Counted from the first letter of the stretch, positions 46,701-55,237 are shown. The stretch: 64,000 bases of DNA from JAQIBY01 sp963676165 (GCA_963676165.1 OY781043.1:3534001-3598000); one strand, 5' to 3'. Made by a program: numbers and translations. Notes: generated by a model from the letters alone, not told the origin.

Positions 46701-49700
46701 TGTAGTATCTTTTCCACTAAAGGCACGCACAGACAATCGATTATTATTAAACGCTACAGGTCGCAGATAAACCGGCAAAATTCCTTCATCAGAAAAACTA
46801 ACAAAGAGGTCTTCTACAAAGTGTTTTTCCTCCTTAATGTTTACACCTAATCTTAAATTAGCTTGACCTACTAAAGCACTTGAATAACACAATGAATCGT
46901 TTTTAAAATAAAGGATATTATTCCCTAAAATCTTAATTGAAAACACATCGGACAAAGAAACTTCTCCAATCTGTATCTTAAAATCACCATATTCATAAAC
47001 ACTTAAAATTCCCGAATCATAATAAAATGCATGTGATAAATCTGAATAAGTACTAAATGTGCCATTAGATAAACCAACAAAAACTTCTACACTTTCACTT
47101 TGACTATAAAAATCATTTTGAATACGCCATTCAACCTTGCCATTTTCACCTTTTGAAAGCACATTATAGCTTAGCGCTCTGCTAGACCAATCATCCGAGT
47201 TTGGAAGAGATACAACTCCATTTTCCTCAACATTTGTATTCTCTACATTATAGAATTGCACTGTATCACAAATGAAATAATCCCCACTGGCAATATTTCC
47301 CGCTACATCAGAAACCGTAAGTGAATAATACCCTTGACTTATTGAATTTCTAACTTGAGATGTACTACTATTTTCCCACACATAACTTAAAGGAGAAACA
47401 CCTCCAAATGTTAACACTTCAAGGTGATAATCATCTTTGCCCATAGGTGTTAAATCGTATTCCATCTCCAGATTTTTAGAATAATTTGTTGTAAACAAAT
47501 CTGTAAAACGAACATTATCTGTTGTTAAAACAGCATAATTATAATTCTTTTCTGAATCCAAGGCAAAAGCTCCCAACAACATATCATCTTTATAAAGCAT
47601 AACACTATCTTCAACACATTGCATTTGAATTAAATTAAAAGTGTTATAATCTCCAATGTATGTCTCAACCAAATCCACAACAGTAAATACAGAATCATTG
47701 CCGAATTTAAATCCGGCCGCAAAAACTTCAGAATCACTTGAACAAATCCCTAAATATTTATACTGCTCAACATCCGGTTTGTCAATTGATAATATAGGAT
47801 AAGCTAGCAAAGAAAGCTTTGTGTCAACTTTGTTATTCGAGCGAATAAGACTGGATTCATGTAACCCAAAAGTGCTATCATTAATAAAATAAACAGAACT
47901 AGAATTAAAAAGCAAATTTCCCCACATTAAGTTATAATCAATTCTACGATCAAGTGAGTCTGTCAATACTAGATTTCTCACTCCCTTGTTAATAAAACAG
48001 AAACTATCTGTAGAATTATCATCCCATAAAAATGACATGTTTTCCGGAGAATAGAAATCAATCTTAAATTCTCCATTATTGTAATCTTCTGCAAAAAACC
48101 TTATGTTCTGTGAAATATCATAACGCCCGGTAGTATATATGTCATTTATGTAACAAGACGGTGAGTTTGAAGCTAAAACAATGTATAGCTTATTCTGGAA
48201 ATTATTTAAGCTTGTATAAACTAAAGAATCATTCAGGAAATAATGAATAAATCCTTCTTCCCTTTCAATATAGATCGTATCATGCTGTTCATAATTAAGA
48301 GAGCTGAATAAGTTCCCATTCTCAATTACCTGAACATTATTTTCATTTACAAGAAACCCATAATTAATGGAAAAATAGTCGGGCAATTCTTTTGTTTTCT
48401 GAAACCCAATAATAAATCTCCCCGAACCTTGAAAAGCCGATGTATCTAAAACATGTTTAATAAAACCATGATCATTAAGCTCTATACTATGCTTTGACAA
48501 TGCTCTGGCATTCCAGTCATTTGATGTATTTGTAGTTATTAACTCTCCATTGAATATTTGTAAACTATCCAACAACTCCCATCCAACGTTCTGATAAACA
48601 TCAATCTGCTTAACTATTGTACTATCTGTAAAATCAGTAACAGAAAGCTCATAAGTCCCGGGATATATCCCGACAACCGACTCTGTAATTACCGAATCAA
48701 GATGCGACCAATGATAACTATATGGAGTAATACCTCCACTCGTTTCTATTTCTAAATTTGTTTGTTGATCATTTTCAGCAATTAAATAATTATAATCGAC
48801 ATCTAGACCAGGAATGTAACCTATCGTAATATATGGCCTTTTTGAGGAGTCTAAATGGTCTTTTGATGCAAAACAAATCTTTCGATATATTGATTCTGTA
48901 TCAAGTTTCATCATCATACCATAATTATCAGAATTCCCCAAATACCACGAATTAATAATTGTAAAAATATTAAATTCAAAATTGGTTTGTGTACTACTTG
49001 TCGTTGAAGGAATTGCAGTTGTTGGAGTTAAATTATAAGTAGGCTGATTGTTCCAGTTAACTGTATCATGATCCCATGGGATATTAACAGGATATATATG
49101 GCTCTTGTTATCCCCAGAATGTATTGCCCATGAAAATCCATTCCAAAACAGATGTAACTTGGATGACACCAATGAAACTCTCTCCGGAATTGAATCAAGC
49201 TTGATTTTCATTAGCGACCTACGGATATTCACATGTCCACTTTGTGTCCATGCTATCAAATCAAAGTATTGTTTTACAGGGGAAAAAACAGAATCCGGAT
49301 ATAATGAAGCCACAAAGATATCTTCTTCTGGTATTATATTAATTGTTTCCGGAATAACATATTTTATTGAAATAGTAGGTCGTTTCGCAGTGTTTGAATA
49401 ATCCGAAGAATAATATTGAAGTTGATTTGTTGGGGTCTCAAGAAATAATCTCAACAAAATACCATGATTTTCATATTGATTGATATGCCAATTTTGTGCA
49501 AAATTTGTTACGTCAATTACACAATCAGAATTTGCCCCTCCGAGAGAAGAACATATTATTTGACCTGATGTGGTGGTTGAAGGTTGATTATTCCAAGTCA
49601 CAAGATTTTCAGACCAACTTTCCGTTGCCCTTTGTATCAATAAACTCAGATAATTTCCGATATGAACATTGGAACTCAAATTAAGTTGTGCACTAACTAT

Positions 49701-49949
49701 CACTGCATTAGCAGGAATACCAGACAAGTCAACTTGCACCAAACTTCTAGCTATCACACTATTGTTCAGATTGGCGAAACTTGACATAAGTAAATAATCC
49801 GTATTCCCGTAATTTGTGTTTGCGGAGGCTGATGAGATCATCGCATCTTTAGTAACATTTATGACCGTATCTTTTACCGTATAAGAAAAAGACAATTTTG
49901 GTAACAAAAGCAATAGCAATAGGCTTATCTTAATTAATTTTGAAAACAT
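37734..49949 (-). CDS. Giant mosaic Rhs polymorphic toxin (4071 aa)
   Basis: Signal peptide (about 1-22). Modules in order: two DNRLRE-like domains (about 25-380, 'WNNQPSTTTSG' type), a run of SprB-like units alternating with lectin-like modules (about 385-1640, 'GGITPYSYHW', 'GTYELSVTD'), two more DNRLRE-like domains (about 1735-2085), a DUF6443/YD opening (about 2170-2420), YD repeats, and the Rhs-associated core with 'DNLGNVRAVFQRDLGD', 'YYPFGMKMPDR' and, at 3743-3776, 'RLGRFLSPDPYGQFY ... DPSGG'. The variable tail (3777-4071) carries 'GGHLTLII' (His about 3926) and 'LFGTRCVSWGMSQLREAG' (Cys about 4023), in the order His then Cys of permuted NlpC/P60-like enzymes, so a peptidoglycan- or lipid-directed hydrolase is likely (inference). 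Preceded in operon by a 139-aa exported protein. Confidence 0.88.
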   Translation of the reverse strand: MFSKLIKISLLLLLLLPKLSFSYTVKDTVINVTKDAMISSASANTNYGNTDYLLMSSFANLNNSVIARSLVQVDLSGIPANAVIVSAQLNLSSNVHIGNYLSLLIQRATESWSENLVTWNNQPSTTTSGQIICSSLGGANSDCVIDVTNFAQNWHINQYENHGILLRLFLETPTNQLQYYSSDYSNTAKRPTISIKYVIPETINIIPEEDIFVASLYPDSVFSPVKQYFDLIAWTQSGHVNIRRSLMKIKLDSIPERVSLVSSKLHLFWNGFSWAIHSGDNKSHIYPVNIPWDHDTVNWNNQPTYNLTPTTAIPSTTSSTQTNFEFNIFTIINSWYLGNSDNYGMMMKLDTESIYRKICFASKDHLDSSKRPYITIGYIPGLDVDYNYLIAENDQQTNLEIETSGGITPYSYHWSHLDSVITESVVGIYPGTYELSVTDFTDSTIVKQIDVYQNVGWELLDSLQIFNGELITTNTSNDWNARALSKHSIELNDHGFIKHVLDTSAFQGSGRFIIGFQKTKELPDYFSINYGFLVNENNVQVIENGNLFSSLNYEQHDTIYIEREEGFIHYFLNDSLVYTSLNNFQNKLYIVLASNSPSCYINDIYTTGRYDISQNIRFFAEDYNNGEFKIDFYSPENMSFLWDDNSTDSFCFINKGVRNLVLTDSLDRRIDYNLMWGNLLFNSSSVYFINDSTFGLHESSLIRSNNKVDTKLSLLAYPILSIDKPDVEQYKYLGICSSDSEVFAAGFKFGNDSVFTVVDLVETYIGDYNTFNLIQMQCVEDSVMLYKDDMLLGAFALDSEKNYNYAVLTTDNVRFTDLFTTNYSKNLEMEYDLTPMGKDDYHLEVLTFGGVSPLSYVWENSSTSQVRNSISQGYYSLTVSDVAGNIASGDYFICDTVQFYNVENTNVEENGVVSLPNSDDWSSRALSYNVLSKGENGKVEWRIQNDFYSQSESVEVFVGLSNGTFSTYSDLSHAFYYDSGILSVYEYGDFKIQIGEVSLSDVFSIKILGNNILYFKNDSLCYSSALVGQANLRLGVNIKEEKHFVEDLFVSFSDEGILPVYLRPVAFNNNRLSVRAFSGKDTTSSQIIWSNGQNGVNNDLMLNKLYAYQIKDSLNRRKDDKTINCKLDWDDNEFLLQNDSAIVATAGNWNAFAFSEKSISKDEAGFIAYPVTDLDYLSNNAGSRIFGLSDKQSMAYNSIEHGFLLYNHKFSIYESGVQITPSQSIVPGDLLSIQKIEDSIYYALNGAIVYSSLAIQEAQYPVVRLEDASSSLGEIVSNLRSPLKIVASVLTSDSISLDVSGGVKPYRLHLNHKNVNTNLFTDFDNSNHLFQVIDHFGDTASYEFSSLSLPYWHSTQDMISADGYFVRNDSTIARGRSYSYNVLEQEKNGSIIKSTNDISSNPKSFGLTNLNDTDFIPDFKISYENGLVRYYENNSLIKTVSIPDIGMDSYIKLNKVNDDLVVSLNDSILLSREDVVTSDLISIVEINAVGDTLYFPLCTFSPLPLVCEVNATTPGGTGNISISKINNGVPPYYVEWQNGDTVDYLNNVTPGVYPFTITDASGCELDTMATFVNYCDFIPYGECFVKSYEVIKDNDFSVNDYAISSSYVPAASTAVFVFEEMDKGYSEHSKVLGFTEKQTNPQIQDYCFGAHVDRGNLYVVANGKKTPVSTKFEEGDILKFYALDKYFLLTLNGEAIYKQGRNPGKDIFFSTHLFESFGVLSPVLSSAVNSNQGIKHAKPHFTGKRLILEPTCANIINSGNKFATIKASNEIIWEASKGEALRTLLNYNIDLLPKDVEIASARLLLSPTGSSFGVNNSVMTACSDHWHTDSVNWDNAPELNMNYEVDIAQTDSVNEAYAIDVSKLVEAWYSDELENNGILCHIADETVGGSMSFAGGDSVVYDSQPRLEIFYYEPLKLKTQSVKLEDTYAFSAKPTNILGGMDDLLVSGRDSARVYIHLPIEDIPFNASIDSASLVLHIGNHTTPNASTAYLVKDNWSEDGLTWNNKPDYYAKYSNIALGTISSNDSIVIDIAKLIPLWKSGVIDNNGIMIKLDDEANGESVMFLSSESKDSTKHPKMHLQYSIEPLDLYVEDLTEESDSLASVRIVATGGVPPYEMTVNSVNKGADASFYNEEFSNKNIRITDGWGNILNRNINLQQHKDVNLSSSTTNTGWNWYQSSVFNKDEVNGTLVSSKVGESRVYFDSFGRTHQAQSRSFEDDNILCQQIVYDKKGRTSIQSLPAPVNDNNFDYRNNFMTSNGAVFDEETPNLSSDQRKVDNNSLLGAYYSTNNSDELYVPTTDYPYYQVEYNEIMGSVPEKTSMAGDNLYMGSGHESKSYPMFIRSNELFHITGAQGFLINENYHVFEEEIDVENPVNFLYEKGMMKVLSEDADGKQFVSYAIGGKKVASAKVAQDEKAGDYQRTVFSRMAPFQSFLDFHISEGVVDAGINIQANFQTDIQIYSVSSGELVWETEDINDYFYNINDVQSEVVTVDGEDYTLEMSHADIPIDLLYEQPFDYELYCALQIHGLPEGVYRIYRSAPDEMSQILNIGYHIDYYNYNLSYYDKTGRLSKTIYPEGVQTIPEGNNTLVTSNSSSAVIQSLEVNANPDEGESIPFVPHFTSANQDENGAYQNIISIPVEHDENSVDYGKISVRMFKTDQIIVVDDLPQHFACVAETNDGLVLRNIAMAGNVNYSKSVDNISPYVYGSLFLIDDAGLKPVIDVDGYIFSLDSLTNFGTWHSNNSLFSGLNEVDLNIPVVYANQYSTISDLEIIDLNTVNYNQDFSLNASNTMTVLHDGENSDKYIEVIEVENGQEITVDWDDDHVEGDLPPLPTISNNVKIDFVVYGVVESIGGETNRFVIDDQFTYTMYVRGDNTLVNDGFYFDFNVPDVVHTGDLEIPADIYENIVEIQLELKEIHCNQSDAPPSGLGVDVVYCTDYYIGNYSTGDLTLPYNDFVENQNYDYYQFGGLDGYEIDVRLDYTKLPNAPEHTMYDTYTYNNWGQLLSNTTVDVGETNYLYRKDGKSRFIQNAKQANDNTFSYINYDDLGRIMETGEYSEDATYNFANLSSILDDVILNNDFSTDPLNNANCKDEIYFRYDIGDQSSTFESETGLLASNYPVSFSEGRLVKTWTDKLSKWFSYDDFGRLSWMVVHYNGMGQSTIEGTKTYHMDYDLLGNLKCMTYQKNNESERFDYMYAYNADMQLVSVTIKTNYVSGTPVLVQEVASYEYYPDGKLKRTVVEEDLQGIDYVYTINGWLKSINNPNLGLEYAGKMTDPGQDDLATNSVCKDVFGMTLDYFDGDYKREANIAGIGASFINSGEGQNNYSGLIRSQRWNTAGGPQNNQLANERTHWMYQYGYDEFNRFVEAEFGQYTTNMQTNGTNGHSPHNLVDDVLSQISAIQASPAVNSGNIYSGVLSQIANEGKDINYFHNHTVEGGNTITDFENSENFTYFNANAAIVQSMVETGQNISLPQSQASLTYGFTRDVEEKYHVYDIAYSANGNITQLKRNGNLSGSDVFMDDLSYHYLANSNQLDYVSDAVPSARYNNDIDNQSSGNFDYDLIGSMIEDAVDGLYHVKDSRGKTMELRDAQSNALLTEYTYDESGRCICIYNVDAKQATWFVRGPGGEIISVFSELEGQSSKHEEQYLYGIGRLGKASTDQNHADIVLLQYEYQDNLGNVRAVFQRDLGDVEVVAISDYYPFGMKMPDRCVSVGNYGHAYQGVFAQEDAQYSQYNRFQLRTYDNRLGRFLSPDPYGQFYSAYTGMGNNPVNLVDPSGGITGGEVVVSDEMPWNLKDAANVIQMYIALKQTEYLLAFRDANPGDISLYDDAWIIKWTSPISSGGGGGNAGGSISVSSSSGSRHIKTSGPKSGSGDSVLMWRIGKPREPVPDEYGTKSEADTDIHKIYIHIVHGINDEGKKHDAGGKYGGHLTLIIFGANEGNDSYSFSPTREKSGHYVEDKPEFKYLIYSDGQVKNSSESLQNSYEEGQWRGYTLFELSVTSKEYKTLLANVNKSMDNPPHYSLFGTRCVSWGMSQLREAGIIANNSRFNQLTTVGAIKYLKNQTNVKVVYEIDK
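38623..38720 (-). repeat. 98-bp Rhs core repeat in the giant Rhs gene
   Basis: Partner of 34002-34099 with no mismatch seen by eye. The sequences diverge sharply on both sides: towards the toxin and, upstream, just after the 'RLGRF' codons. Confidence 0.85.
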
Positions 49950-49955
49950 GGTAGA

Positions 49956-50375
49956 TTAGTTTTTATGTACAGGTCCGTAAATTGTTCCATCAAGCAATTC
50001 AAGCATAACAGTAAAATGAAGTATTTGAGGTGTGTATTCTCCTATTGTGAAAATTATTTCATCATTGGTTGTGGAAATACTTAGTCCACTAGGCAAATTA
50101 TCGACAAGACTCAAATCAAAATTGTAACTAAAGATATCATTCGCACCCTTATACAAACCTACTCTGATTTGAACTTTTTTTAACAAATTAATGTCATCAA
50201 AACTGTCTTTCAACAAACATAAATCAAGTTGATAAACAGTATCTGAAACATTTTCCACATTAACAGGAATATATTTTGCATAATAATTAAAAGGATCACT
50301 TTCCTGTCCTATTAGGATTGAATTTACTCCTAAAACAATAATGACAACAATAACTAGTTTTTGTAAGGTTTTCAT
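49956..50375 (-). CDS. Small exported protein preceding the giant Rhs gene
   Basis: 139 aa from ATG 50375 (ATG 50387 adds four residues). Signal peptide ends near residue 23 (LIG-Q). Mature part is a beta-sandwich-like domain of about 115 aa with regularly spaced Leu/Val strands ('YQLDLCLLKDSFDD', 'IIFTIGEYTPQILHF'). Ends 6 bp before the giant Rhs start, so they are co-transcribed. Family not recognised; an exported partner or chaperone of the Rhs protein is a guess. Confidence 0.65.
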   Translation of the reverse strand: MKTLQKLVIVVIIVLGVNSILIGQESDPFNYYAKYIPVNVENVSDTVYQLDLCLLKDSFDDINLLKKVQIRVGLYKGANDIFSYNFDLSLVDNLPSGLSISTTNDEIIFTIGEYTPQILHFTVMLELLDGTIYGPVHKN

Positions 50376-50460
50376 AACAATTAGCATTAAATTTTATAGA
50401 CAATAAAGCCATATTTATTGCAATTGCCATAAGATTTGTTTTATCGCATATATTTTTTGT

Positions 50461-50490
50461 ATTAACGTGTGTACAATGTTTATTAAAATC
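50461..50490 (-). promoter_or_regulatory. Weak LytTR-like box pair upstream of the giant Rhs operon
   Basis: Minus-strand CACGTTAAT (50469-50461, 8 of 9 to consensus) has a degraded partner 21 bp upstream (50490-50482, 6 of 9). A weak -7-like element (7 of 8) lies at 50417-50410. Suggestive only. Confidence 0.25.
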
Positions 50491-50688
50491 GAAAATAAGC
50501 ACAAAGATTAAATCCCCTTCTTTCTGATTTTCTGTATTTTACGTACACCCATTCAACTTCTACACATTAATATTTTTTTATCCGCTTTATTTTTTAATGG
50601 ATTAGCAAGATGAATGTATAAAACCTATCATAATAACGTATACCCTTATTTTTCAAGTCTTTTGAGCATTTTGAGAAAAAATTCTAAT

Positions 50689-50752
50689 TACGTTAATTGA
50701 GATGTCGAATACGTTAATACAATTTTTTATGTACTTCATAATATTATCTTTT
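50689..50752 (+). promoter_or_regulatory. LytTR box pair and -7 element upstream of the 1465-aa Rhs-shell gene
   Basis: TACGTTAAT at 50689-50697 and again, identical, at 50710-50718: two full consensus matches exactly 21 bp apart. A -7 element TATCTTTT (7 of 8 to TAnnTTTG) is at 50745-50752, 26 nt after the proximal box, nearly the same spacing as at the LytTR gene's own promoter (25 nt). The ATG follows at 50780. Fits activation from a site just upstream of the polymerase. Confidence 0.7.
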
Positions 50753-50779
50753 CTTTTGTTTTAAATAATTTATACTGTT

Positions 50780-53700
50780 ATGAAAATCTCAAAAGCTATT
50801 ATTCTGGTTCTGGGTTTAACTCTTAGTACTTTGGGGCATTCTCAAAACACTGGACCTAACAACATTGATCACATTATTTTCACACAGGATGGTGTTGACA
50901 TGTCAACAGGAAGATATCATAAAAACATTAACATACTTCATGTTCCGGGACCTGGAGGTGGTTATACAATAAACTTGAATTACATGTCAAACCTCGCATA
51001 CGATCAAGAAGCTTCATGGGTTGGTGCTGGCTGGTTCTTGAGCCCAGGCTCAATTACCAGAACTCTAAATGGCATCCCTGACGATGTGAAAAACGCAAGG
51101 TTTTTAACTTGTATTGACGATGAAGATGCACAAACCACAAACGACAGTCACACATTAAACTTTGGCTACAACCACGAATCATGGATATCTCCAGCGCTAC
51201 AGCATGTTTTCGGGTTTAACAGAGCGCTTTTCGGGTTTCAGGAAAAAACGTTTAGTGACAACCTTAACCAACCGGTAAGCTTCGGTACTGGACCACTGTA
51301 TTTTAGAGATATTATTCCTAGCGGCACATTAAACGACAACACAATTACTACCCCAAACGGGAACACTACTTCTCTTAACGATAAACGTTTTAAAGTGTTT
51401 CCATACTATTTCATGGATACTTACTACTGCAACTATTTACCAACTGGCGACAACTGCATTCAGAGTCCAAGTTTCAAAGATTATGAGATACATGGGGCCT
51501 TAAACCTTTTGTTTCCAAACTATGACGAATTTCATGTTAACACTGCAAATCTAAAAGGGACTTTTGGTTTAAAACTATTTGAAACTGGAGACTTGTATGG
51601 ACATGGCTGTCAATATGAAGATATTGATGAAAATCCTAATTTTCGTATTGAATATTGCCTGAATTATGGCACTGAGCCTGGCGAATACATACCTGGTGAA
51701 GAAATACCTTTTTACGCAACTAATGATTTCAATGAAAAGCCTGAGTTTTTCATGCTAAATGAGCATGCTGGCTATAGACGTGAAGAAATTGCATCATATA
51801 ACCCCGAGACACATAGCTTTCAATATACTAACTCAAACACAAATGATCTCCCTGAAGAAATTCAAGAACTATATAATAAAACCAATGATCAAGACAATAA
51901 CCAAAACATAACTTACAATAAGAAAAAAGCAACAGGGTATAACATTGAGTATTTCATCAACTCAGAATTGACTAACTACAGTAATTCCGACAATTCAAAT
52001 AGAGGCTTTATTGAATGTGATAATCTCTTAGGGGAAAGAGCAAACAACACAAAAATTGACCCTTCTGGGATTGGAGCATATACAATCACTGATAAGAATG
52101 GATTAACATACCACTTTTCACTTCCTGTTTATCAGTTTGAATGGTTTCTAAAGGATATATTATTTGACCAAAATGAAAACTTAATTAGCTCATTAACAAA
52201 ATATAGCTTTCAGAAGTTTGCATACTCTTGGTTATTAACAGCTATTACGGGGCCCGATTTTATTGATAATCCAAATACATCAAACCAATTCGGAACCATA
52301 GGAAAAGAAGATTCTGGCTATTGGGTTAAGTTTAATTATGGTAAATGGTCAGATGGTTATATTTGGGAAACAGAACGCATTGACGAATGGTTAACTAACG
52401 AAGTAAACAGATCGTACTCTGGAAGAAAACAAATATACTACTTAAACAGCATTGAAACTTCCACACATATTGCATATTTCATAAAATCAAGCAGAAATGA
52501 TGCAATAGGTCAAACATTTAACATCAACAAAAGCTATACTGCATATCAAAACAAAACAATAAAAATTGTAGACACCATATATAATCAAAATAATGATCTA
52601 ATGTATACTGGTGACCTTAATGCTGAACATTCCAAAACGATATCAGAACAAATCAGCGCGAATCAAGTTGGAACAAAAAAATTAGATAACATCATTCTGG
52701 TTAATAAACGATATGCACATGAAAAATATCCAAACAGTGATATTTTGTGGCAAAAAAGCACAGAACAGTCTCAAAATACAGGAACAGTTAATATCTCTGA
52801 ATTAATTACAATTGGGTCAACTAATTATTATGTACCTTCTTATGAAGAGAGTTTCATTCCTAGTTTTGAAGGTAACATTTTGGATGCTTCTGATAACATT
52901 TCAGATTTATTATCATGTGCATCTAAAAACATTGTTTTCAATTATGATTATAGCATTAGAGCTGGTTATGAAAAGAACACAACTAACAATAGTACTGGGA
53001 AACTAACTTTAACTGGAATTCAAACAAAAAGAAATAATGAAGACATAAATCCAATGACGGAGTTTTCTTATATAGGTGAACCTGATACAAACCCAATATC
53101 TCTATCATATTTTGAACATGGGTGGATAAACAATGCCTGGGGGAATTTATGTTCAATTAGGAATTCTCTAGGATCATACGAAACCATTGACTATAAATCA
53201 ATTAGCATAGACGAGAACATATCCCAAAATGAATACAACCTATTACCACTTGATTATTATACTGTTAAAAGTATTAAATCAAACGATGAACATGGTGAAA
53301 ATAAACTAATTAGCATATCTTATGATTTCCACAATCCAGCAGTCCCACATAAACCCAGTTCACGTTTCAACACATCTGATTTCATTTCTCTGTTTTATAT
53401 CAGGCCAAACCCTGTATTACATTTTAAACATGCGGAAATGCTTAATGAAACAGGAGGAAAAAAAACAACTAAATCATTATTCTATCATTGTGTACCAAAT
53501 ATTCAATGGCATAACTCCAGCCCAGATCAAATACCAAATATTCTCGCAGTAAACGCATCAGCAGATAGCAGAACGTTTAAAATAAAACAATCTTTTTCAA
53601 AAATAGGAAGGCTTGAAGGAGTTGAGCATTACAAATTTATAAATGACGATTTACAATTAGTCTCACAAGAGTTTTATAAATATGCCGATGAGGAAACTAG

Positions 53701-55177
53701 TTACAGTTTTAGTTCAACATTACCGACTGCAGGTATAGTACAAGAGACCTTTATTTCAAGGAAATTAAGGACATACACAATCGAAGGTGTTGATACAACT
53801 CTATTGCTAGACCAACAAGCAGTTATATGTCGTGTCCCTTCAGTTTTAATACAAACTATAAAAAACAACAATGGAGACATTAGTAGTACTGAAATAGTGA
53901 AATTTGATTTAGAATCTGGAAACCCTCTTGAAATCTCAGCAGGGGGGCAAAAAATCGTATCAACACCCTCATATTTAATCACACAGGAAAATGAACAAAA
54001 TCCATATAGCTTATTAAGTGGTAAATATAAGTCCTATTTGAACAAAAACATATATTCTTTAGCATCTCAAAGTGAAGTTAAACAAAATGGGGATTATTAT
54101 TCAATGTCTGCTTCTCTCCTCTCTAACACATGGGCTACTCCCTATTATAATCAAACAGAAGCCTGTTTTAAATACAACACAACTGCTGTTAACGGAACAT
54201 ATCACGGGTCAAAATCCTATGTCTGGAAAGGACTGACAAAATCAAACGGAGCATACCAAGAGTTCTATGAAGACGGGCTTGATAACCGTTTTGACTGGAC
54301 TCTTGCAAACCTAGAGGATAATGAACAAAACGGCTGGGTCAGCATGTCTGAAAACATTGCTTACGATGAGTATTCCAATTTATTGGAAGCCGTGGATATA
54401 AACGGGAATTACTCTTCAGCAAAATATGATCAGAGCGGTCTGTTACCCTTATCATCCGGCAGCAATAGTTCATATCTGGCATATTTCCACTCCGGCTTTG
54501 AGAACTTTGAAGAGGACGGAAGCATGACATTTTATGACCAACAACTTTTTGCACCAGATAATTCAGGGCTGAGGGTCAATGATAACTCATCCGCCAAAGG
54601 GAATTTTACATCAATACCGAATATAAATGCTCATACCGGGGAATTTTACTACTGCATGCAAAATAATTCCTTATCCTATTCTGCAGATTGTGAAAAATTT
54701 AAACCAGGATTCTACAATCTAATCTTCTGGGTCCATGAAAATTCAGATGAAAACATGCAGGCAAATATCCAGGTCGTACATGCAGATCAATCTACGGATA
54801 ACATCCTGAACTACACCTGCAATTCTGTAAATAATGATTATCCAAAAATTGAAGACTGGCACTACATTAAAGTAACGGTTGATTTAAGCAACATCCAATC
54901 AAATGATATGATAACGGCAGGTTTCAACGGGGCAGGCGCATCGTCAACCCATTATATTGACGATATTCGTTTTCAGCCCGTCAATTCACAGGTCAGTGCT
55001 ATGGTTTATGACAGAAAAACAAATGCTGTAACAGCAGTACTTGACAACAATAATTTTGCTACAAAATACATCTATTATCCCAATGGCAACCTCTATCAGG
55101 AATTTGTAGAAAGTATTAAATTTGGATTGAGTAAAATCAAAGAATATGATCAACATTATATGAGAGATGAATATTAA
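50780..55177 (+). CDS. Exported Rhs-type shell protein (SpvB/YD family)
   Basis: 1465 aa with a signal peptide (cleavage near residue 21, GHS-Q). The opening block 'VDMSTGRYHKNINILHVPG', 'YTINLNYMSNLAYD', 'EASWVGAGWFLSPGSITRTL' matches the N-terminus of the 1866-aa protein at 4989-10589. Unlike that one, this protein is complete: it continues through a carbohydrate-binding-like module (about 1290-1400) to 'YIDDIRFQPVNSQVSAMVYD' and the terminal 'NNFATKYIYYPNGNL' block. No Rhs core or toxin is attached. It stands alone on the plus strand, divergent from the giant Rhs operon, behind a strong LytTR-type promoter. Confidence 0.85.
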   Translation: MKISKAIILVLGLTLSTLGHSQNTGPNNIDHIIFTQDGVDMSTGRYHKNINILHVPGPGGGYTINLNYMSNLAYDQEASWVGAGWFLSPGSITRTLNGIPDDVKNARFLTCIDDEDAQTTNDSHTLNFGYNHESWISPALQHVFGFNRALFGFQEKTFSDNLNQPVSFGTGPLYFRDIIPSGTLNDNTITTPNGNTTSLNDKRFKVFPYYFMDTYYCNYLPTGDNCIQSPSFKDYEIHGALNLLFPNYDEFHVNTANLKGTFGLKLFETGDLYGHGCQYEDIDENPNFRIEYCLNYGTEPGEYIPGEEIPFYATNDFNEKPEFFMLNEHAGYRREEIASYNPETHSFQYTNSNTNDLPEEIQELYNKTNDQDNNQNITYNKKKATGYNIEYFINSELTNYSNSDNSNRGFIECDNLLGERANNTKIDPSGIGAYTITDKNGLTYHFSLPVYQFEWFLKDILFDQNENLISSLTKYSFQKFAYSWLLTAITGPDFIDNPNTSNQFGTIGKEDSGYWVKFNYGKWSDGYIWETERIDEWLTNEVNRSYSGRKQIYYLNSIETSTHIAYFIKSSRNDAIGQTFNINKSYTAYQNKTIKIVDTIYNQNNDLMYTGDLNAEHSKTISEQISANQVGTKKLDNIILVNKRYAHEKYPNSDILWQKSTEQSQNTGTVNISELITIGSTNYYVPSYEESFIPSFEGNILDASDNISDLLSCASKNIVFNYDYSIRAGYEKNTTNNSTGKLTLTGIQTKRNNEDINPMTEFSYIGEPDTNPISLSYFEHGWINNAWGNLCSIRNSLGSYETIDYKSISIDENISQNEYNLLPLDYYTVKSIKSNDEHGENKLISISYDFHNPAVPHKPSSRFNTSDFISLFYIRPNPVLHFKHAEMLNETGGKKTTKSLFYHCVPNIQWHNSSPDQIPNILAVNASADSRTFKIKQSFSKIGRLEGVEHYKFINDDLQLVSQEFYKYADEETSYSFSSTLPTAGIVQETFISRKLRTYTIEGVDTTLLLDQQAVICRVPSVLIQTIKNNNGDISSTEIVKFDLESGNPLEISAGGQKIVSTPSYLITQENEQNPYSLLSGKYKSYLNKNIYSLASQSEVKQNGDYYSMSASLLSNTWATPYYNQTEACFKYNTTAVNGTYHGSKSYVWKGLTKSNGAYQEFYEDGLDNRFDWTLANLEDNEQNGWVSMSENIAYDEYSNLLEAVDINGNYSSAKYDQSGLLPLSSGSNSSYLAYFHSGFENFEEDGSMTFYDQQLFAPDNSGLRVNDNSSAKGNFTSIPNINAHTGEFYYCMQNNSLSYSADCEKFKPGFYNLIFWVHENSDENMQANIQVVHADQSTDNILNYTCNSVNNDYPKIEDWHYIKVTVDLSNIQSNDMITAGFNGAGASSTHYIDDIRFQPVNSQVSAMVYDRKTNAVTAVLDNNNFATKYIYYPNGNLYQEFVESIKFGLSKIKEYDQHYMRDEY

Positions 55178-55237
55178 TAAATTTCTGATCTTTGGCATCC
55201 TTAATTTTAAAACATGCTTTCATGAAGCAAAAAGCAA

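Noticed and set aside
50461..50490. LytTR box pair for the giant Rhs operon
   Set aside because: One box has 8 of 9 matches but its partner only 6 of 9, and the promoter spacing differs from the other sites; kept only as a low-confidence feature.
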